From assembly GCA_025769875.1 (NCBI GenBank), contig JAGFNK010000526.1:1-36128 (forward strand): a stretch of 36,128 bases of DNA. Reading direction: 5' to 3'. Of this stretch, positions 32,907 through 36,128 are shown in pieces; the first letter of the stretch is position 1; each line of letters opens with the position of its first letter. Both the position numbers and the translations under genes were made by a program. A model generated the notes under the pieces. That model did not search any database. It was not told the origin of the DNA and was given only the letters and a program-made list of their open reading frames with translations. The stretch is from Russula earlei. Taxonomy: Eukaryota > Basidiomycota > Agaricomycetes > Russulales > Russulaceae.

Positions 32907-33809
32907 ATGATAAAGATTGCATACAATGATCTCTTTGCACATCCGCTGCCGGAAACACATCGTTTTCCCATGCTCAAGTACGAATTGATCCCGGAGCAGT
33001 TGTTATATGAAGGTAGCATTGGTATAGAGAATATTTTTTCTCCGCTACCCTGTAATCAGGAAATCATAACAGGCACACATAGCAGGGCTTATTTAGATAA
33101 ACTGCTTGATCAAACCTTAACCGCATCAGAGCAACGGCGTATCGGGTTCCCACAGTCCCCTCAGTTAACCCAACGTGAGCTAATGATCGCGCAGGGAACG
33201 ATCGACTGCTGTACATACGCTATGGAATATGGCGTAGCATTAAATGTAGCGGGAGGCACACACCATGCTTTTGCAGACAGGGGAGAAGGATTCTGTTTAT
33301 TAAACGATATGGCCATAGCCGCCAATGATCTCCTGCACAACAAAGCCGCCGGTAAAATATTGATCATCGATCTTGATGTACACCAGGGCAATGGAACAGC
33401 CAAAATATTTGGAGAAGAACCGCGTGTATATACTTTCAGTATGCACGGATCGCACAACTATCCTTTTCACAAAGAACAAAGTGACCTGGATATTGGCCTC
33501 GAAGACGGAACAGGAGATGCTGTTTATTTATCATTACTCCATCAACACTTAACTGGTTTGTTGCAAACGGTGAAGCCGGACTTTGCCTTCTTCTTATCAG
33601 GGGTAGATATATTGGCAACAGATAAGTTTGGTAAATTAGGTGTAACGATGGAAGGATGCAGGCAAAGAGACGAAATGGTATTCTCCCTCTTACAACAATA
33701 TAATATCCCGGTAACGGTAGCAATGGGAGGTGGTTACTCACCCGATATCAGAACCATTGTAGAAGCGCACTGTAATACCTTTAGAACCGCTATTAAGGTA
33801 TATGCATGA
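32907..33809 (+). CDS. Histone-deacetylase-family (AcuC/HDAC-like) zinc hydrolase
   Basis: This 300-residue protein belongs to the arginase/deacetylase superfamily. Seen: GGTHHAFADRGEGFCLLND (the His-His charge relay), IIDLDVHQGNGTA with zinc ligands Asp and His, FSMHGSHNYPF, FFLSGVDILATDKFGKLGVT with the third zinc Asp, and AMGGGYSPD. Bacterial members remove acetyl groups from lysine, polyamines or small amides; the target is not set here. A frame opens at 32889, but ATG at 32907 (MIKIAYNDLFAHPLPETHRFP) matches the family start. Confidence 0.9.
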   Translation: MIKIAYNDLFAHPLPETHRFPMLKYELIPEQLLYEGSIGIENIFSPLPCNQEIITGTHSRAYLDKLLDQTLTASEQRRIGFPQSPQLTQRELMIAQGTIDCCTYAMEYGVALNVAGGTHHAFADRGEGFCLLNDMAIAANDLLHNKAAGKILIIDLDVHQGNGTAKIFGEEPRVYTFSMHGSHNYPFHKEQSDLDIGLEDGTGDAVYLSLLHQHLTGLLQTVKPDFAFFLSGVDILATDKFGKLGVTMEGCRQRDEMVFSLLQQYNIPVTVAMGGGYSPDIRTIVEAHCNTFRTAIKVYA

Positions 33810-33810
33810 A

Positions 33811-33834
33811 GAGGTCGCCAGGAATGGCAACCTC
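33811..33834 (+). terminator. Weak terminator-like hairpin after the HDAC-like gene
   Basis: GAGGT.GCC and GGC.ACCTC pair with one C/A mismatch around AGGAAT, immediately after the stop codon. The tail GTTATACTT is only moderately T-rich. Confidence 0.4.
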
Positions 33835-33863
33835 GTTATACTTACAAACCCCCAGTATAAAAC

Positions 33864-34616
33864 CTAGTTCATTTTCTTTTTCAGGCTGCTCACCTGGTCT
33901 TGCAGGTTACTCACCATACCTGCCAGCTGGTTTACGTCCCAGCGGGGAGCAGTATTTGCTTTCTGCATAATGAACACCGCCCTCCACACTTCCAGCACAT
34001 CTTCCGCATTCACCGTATAGGGCTCAAAAACAGGATTATCACTTATTAGCGTAAGCTTATTCCTTATTTTGTTGTTCTTCATAATGCGTTTATACACCAC
34101 ACCTTCATTGCGGGATAACACAACATAGGTATTGCTGTTCTTAACATCTTCCAGGTCATCTACCTTTTCTCCCACTATCACGCTACCGCTTGGGGTAGGC
34201 AACATACTATCACCGATGATCTCGAAAGCACGGTAATCACCCGGTGCCAGCATCGGCAATGTAAAAGTGTTCAGTTCGTCCAGGAATTCAGGATCTGCAT
34301 ACCCTGCCAGGTAACCGGCAGCTGCTTTTACAGGTACAAACTGCACTGTATTGGAAGAGGCTGCCATTTTTAACTTACGACGTTGCTCCAGGTAACTGGC
34401 ACCTTTAACGGCAGACAGGTCTTTAAGCAACAGATCGTCCAGGCTAAGCTTAAAAATACTGCCCATTGCTTCTAATACTTCCAGTTTGGGCTCAGCACGT
34501 TCTTCCTCATAGGCGCCTATTAAAGAACGTTTGATATTAAGCTTAGTGGCAAACTCTTCCTGTGTCCATCCGCGTAGCTTACGCAGATAGCGAAGATTTT
34601 TTCCTGCATAACTCAT
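33864..34616 (-). CDS. XRE-type repressor with LexA-like S24 peptidase domain
   Basis: From ATG 34616 this 250-residue protein has a helix-turn-helix domain (about 6-62: LRYLRKLRGWTQEEFATKLNIKRSLIGAYE), an S24 peptidase domain (about 92-215) and a C-terminal coiled coil (about 228-250, NLQDQVSSLKKKM). The catalytic pair is present: Ser137 in IIGDSMLP and Lys176 in GVVYKRI. The candidate self-cleavage site is Ala100-Gly101 in VKAAAGYLAG. It should be a repressor that can inactivate itself on a stress signal, as LexA or phage CI do. A frame opens at 34676, but that start lies upstream of the promoter, so 34616 is chosen. No phage genes are near. Confidence 0.9.
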   Translation of the reverse strand: MSYAGKNLRYLRKLRGWTQEEFATKLNIKRSLIGAYEEERAEPKLEVLEAMGSIFKLSLDDLLLKDLSAVKGASYLEQRRKLKMAASSNTVQFVPVKAAAGYLAGYADPEFLDELNTFTLPMLAPGDYRAFEIIGDSMLPTPSGSVIVGEKVDDLEDVKNSNTYVVLSRNEGVVYKRIMKNNKIRNKLTLISDNPVFEPYTVNAEDVLEVWRAVFIMQKANTAPRWDVNQLAGMVSNLQDQVSSLKKKMN

Positions 34617-34633
34617 ATTAACTGATTTGAACA

Positions 34634-34664
34634 CAAATTTACTAACCTCTTTAGTATCTTCCAA
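34634..34664 (-). promoter_or_regulatory. Promoter of the XRE/S24 gene with overlapping operator candidate
   Basis: On the minus strand TTG (34664-34662), a 20-base spacer and TAAATTTG (34641-34634), an exact match. Within the spacer and touching the -7 box lies a perfect inverted repeat ACTAA-5-TTAGT (34641-34655), well placed for self-repression. Confidence 0.75.
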
Positions 34665-34666
34665 AT

Positions 34667-34691
34667 TTTTTAGCATTTCTTTTTAGCATTT
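34667..34691. repeat. Tandem 12-bp repeat upstream of the XRE/S24 promoter
   Basis: TTTTTAGCATTT occurs at 34667-34678 and 34680-34691 (plus strand), a 13-bp period. It contains TTAG, the half-site of the nearby inverted repeat, so it may be part of a multi-site operator. Confidence 0.5.
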
Positions 34692-34761
34692 TCCCAACTT
34701 TCTTTCCTTCCCCATCTCTAACTACCTTGTCTATCCTCCTTCTTACCACCATACCTCCAAT

Positions 34762-34789
34762 AAAAAACCGGCTGAACAATTCAGCCGGT
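34762..34789 (-). terminator. Terminator of the alcohol dehydrogenase gene
   Basis: ACCGGCTGAA (34767-34776) pairs perfectly with TTCAGCCGGT (34780-34789) around CAA; on the minus strand a run of T follows (34767-34762). It lies about 73 bases after the dehydrogenase stop. Confidence 0.85.
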
Positions 34790-34811
34790 CTGTAGATATA
34801 CTATATAATAA

Positions 34812-34855
34812 TCTCCGCGTACATCTGCGTTTCTTTCCTCTGCGTTATCTGCGGG
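34812..34855. repeat. Degenerate CGCAGA-type tandem repeat
   Basis: TCTGCG (CGCAGA on the minus strand) recurs at 34824, 34839 and 34848, with a related TCTCCGCG at 34812, all within 44 bases between the dehydrogenase stop and its terminator. Similar low-complexity CGCAGA or CACAGAG repeats are scattered between genes in many bacteria. No function is known to me. Confidence 0.45.
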
Positions 34856-34862
34856 AACAATC

Positions 34863-35909
34863 CTACTTCAATGAAGCGGTATCAATTACAAAACGGTAAC
34901 GAACATCACCCTTCAGCATTCTTTCATACGATTCATTGATGTTCTGTATGTTGATCACCTCCACATCAGAAGTAATACCATGTTCAGCACAATAATCCAG
35001 CATCTCCTGTGTTTCCCTGATACCACCTATCAGCGAACCGATAATACTCCGGCGCTTCATGATCAGGTTAAAAGCAGGCACCTGTGCAGGAGCCGGTGGA
35101 ACACCCACTACTATCATGGTACCATTTGTCTTCAACAGGTTCAGGTAAGTATTATAATCATGGGGAGCAGACACGGTATTCAGGATAAAATCAAAATGAT
35201 TCTGTAAACCCTTCATAGTAGCTTCATCAGATGTTAAAGCAAAATGATGCGCACCTAATTTCTTGGCGTCCGCCTCTTTTGATTTAGAACCGCTCAGCAT
35301 AGTCACTTCTGCTCCAAAGGAAGCAGCAAACTTAACAGCCATATGGCCCAATCCACCCAATCCCAATACACCTACTTTATGTCCCTTCGTCACGCCAACA
35401 TAACGCAAAGGAGAATAGGTAGTGATCCCTGCACACAATAAAGGTGCAACGCCCGCCAATGACAGTTTATCAGAGATCCGTAAAGTATATTGTTCATCCA
35501 CTACTATCTGTGTAGAGTAACCGCCATAGGTAGGCGTTTTACCATCCCGCTCATAACCATTATACGTACCGCTCATACCCTCTTCGCAATACTGCTCAAT
35601 ACCTTCTTTACAGTTATCGCAAACACGGCAGGAATCTACAAAACAACCCACACCCGCCAGGTCGCCCACTTTAAATTTGGTCACATGTGTACCAACATTT
35701 GTAACCCTGCCTACTATCTCATGCCCCGGCACCATCGGGAATACAGAATTCCCCCACTCATTACGTACCTGGTGAATATCAGAATGGCAAACACCGCAAT
35801 ACAATATTTCAATCTGTACATCATGTGCGCCCGGATCTCTTCTCTCAAAATTAAAAGGCGCCAATGGGGTAGTAGCGCTCTGTGCAGCAAAAGCTTTAGT
35901 TGCTATCAT
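34863..35909 (-). CDS. Zinc-dependent NAD(P) alcohol dehydrogenase (MDR superfamily, YahK/CAD-like)
   Basis: This 348-residue enzyme should interconvert alcohols and aldehydes in the cytoplasm. The catalytic zinc ligands are in LYCGVCHSD (Cys38) and VPGHE (His63, Glu64); the structural zinc is bound by four Cys in CRVCDNC...YC (94, 97, 100, 108); the nucleotide fold shows VGVLGLGGLGHMAVKFA. The pattern is that of the YahK/cinnamyl-alcohol-dehydrogenase-like group, often NADPH-dependent with broad aldehyde range. A frame opens at 35969, but ATG 35909 (MIATKAFAAQSATTPL) matches the family. A near -7 element (TTCCTTTG on minus, 35942-35935) lies about 25 bases upstream. Confidence 0.93.
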   Translation of the reverse strand: MIATKAFAAQSATTPLAPFNFERRDPGAHDVQIEILYCGVCHSDIHQVRNEWGNSVFPMVPGHEIVGRVTNVGTHVTKFKVGDLAGVGCFVDSCRVCDNCKEGIEQYCEEGMSGTYNGYERDGKTPTYGGYSTQIVVDEQYTLRISDKLSLAGVAPLLCAGITTYSPLRYVGVTKGHKVGVLGLGGLGHMAVKFAASFGAEVTMLSGSKSKEADAKKLGAHHFALTSDEATMKGLQNHFDFILNTVSAPHDYNTYLNLLKTNGTMIVVGVPPAPAQVPAFNLIMKRRSIIGSLIGGIRETQEMLDYCAEHGITSDVEVINIQNINESYERMLKGDVRYRFVIDTASLK

Positions 35910-35993
35910 AATCCTGTTGTTTATGTATTTTATGCAAAGGAAGGGAAAGTTCGCAACTGTTACAGTCAATCATTTTTTAAATAGTAAGCATAC

Positions 35994-36007
35994 TCCCCTT
36001 TAGGGGA
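35994..36007. repeat. Short palindrome TCCCC-TTTA-GGGGA
   Basis: A perfect 5-bp inverted repeat with a TTTA loop, followed by TGAGGGTTGA. Similar CCCCTTTAGGGG elements recur between genes of many Bacteroidota, as far as I recall. It lies between the divergent dehydrogenase gene and the last gene. Confidence 0.35.
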
Positions 36008-36044
36008 TGAGGGTTGATAATGCTAAGTTAACGTTCCGCTAATC

Positions 36045-36072
36045 TTGTGATTACATAGCAGTAGTTATTTTG
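36045..36072 (+). promoter_or_regulatory. Candidate promoter of the last gene
   Basis: TTG (36045-36047), a 17-base spacer and TTATTTTG (36065-36072), one mismatch from TAnnTTTG. It ends 14 bases before the ATG at 36087. Confidence 0.5.
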
Positions 36073-36086
36073 TAAAACCAACTTGT

Positions 36087-36128
36087 ATGAAATTCGTATC
36101 TGCTACGATCCTGTGTATTATTATGTGC
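36087..36128 (+). CDS. Partial CDS, probable exported protein (first 14 codons)
   Basis: The window ends after MKFVSATILCIIMC, which looks like the start of a signal peptide (one Lys, then a hydrophobic run). A candidate promoter stands upstream. Nothing can be said about function. Confidence 0.55.
   Translation, partial: MKFVSATILCIIMC

Noticed and set aside
33864..34616. Prophage repressor marking a prophage
   Set aside because: Flanking genes are ordinary metabolic genes; no integrase, structural or lysis genes are seen.
1..36128. CRISPR arrays, insertion sequences, rRNA genes or known riboswitches
   Set aside because: I looked for spaced repeats, transposase motifs and terminal repeats, rRNA-like stretches and common riboswitch cores and saw none.

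Overview
The window reads as a chromosomal segment of a Bacteroidota bacterium, most likely in or near the Chitinophagaceae. The evidence is the set of genes (a SusC/SusD pair, a glycine-rich RRM protein, Bacteroidota-type S6, S18 and L9, an AraC regulator with a membrane domain), the absence of Shine-Dalgarno sequences, and repeated Bacteroidota-type promoters (TTG, about 17-21 bases, then TAnnTTTG). It is mostly a housekeeping and accessory-metabolism region. I see no phage, insertion sequence or CRISPR.

Layout. 1-1668 (minus): putrescine synthesis from agmatine (aguB, then aguA cut by the window edge). 1830-3692 (minus): an RRM RNA-binding protein and the rpsF-rpsR-rplI operon, with a structured rpsF leader. 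4051-5241: proline dehydrogenase. 5492-7988 (minus): a PAS histidine kinase and its NarL-type regulator. 8156-11585: thyA, folA and two methyltransferases. 11729-12784: a LysM protein with a RlpA-like end. 12795-14321: divergent fmt and a SlyD-like isomerase. 14496-15923: a lipoprotein polysaccharide deacetylase and a convergent unknown gene. 16147-23581: a membrane AraC regulator followed by susC, susD and a secreted tyrosine-type phosphatase. 23765-31226 (minus): a six-gene ergothioneine operon. 31535-36128: VOC protein, tRNA-Gln, SGNH hydrolase, HDAC-like deacetylase, a LexA-like regulator, a zinc alcohol dehydrogenase and the first 14 codons of another gene.

The most interesting part is the 23765-31226 operon, in transcription order: egtD (histidine methyltransferase), an FAD disulfide oxidoreductase, an EgtV-like ATPase, an EgtU-like permease with fused binding domain, egtB (sulfoxide synthase), and a DHA2-type MFS transporter. 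Spacing is tight, with two ATGA overlaps. It joins synthesis of ergothioneine with EgtUV-type uptake, a candidate disulfide reductase and a candidate exporter. The binding domain of the EgtU-like protein appears circularly permuted: the half that is normally C-terminal comes first, directly after the membrane domain, and the normally N-terminal half ends the protein.

Four one-base indels in short homopolymers break rpsR, susC and (twice) egtU. Because rpsR should be essential, the simplest reading is residual sequencing or assembly error; all three genes are described here across the break.
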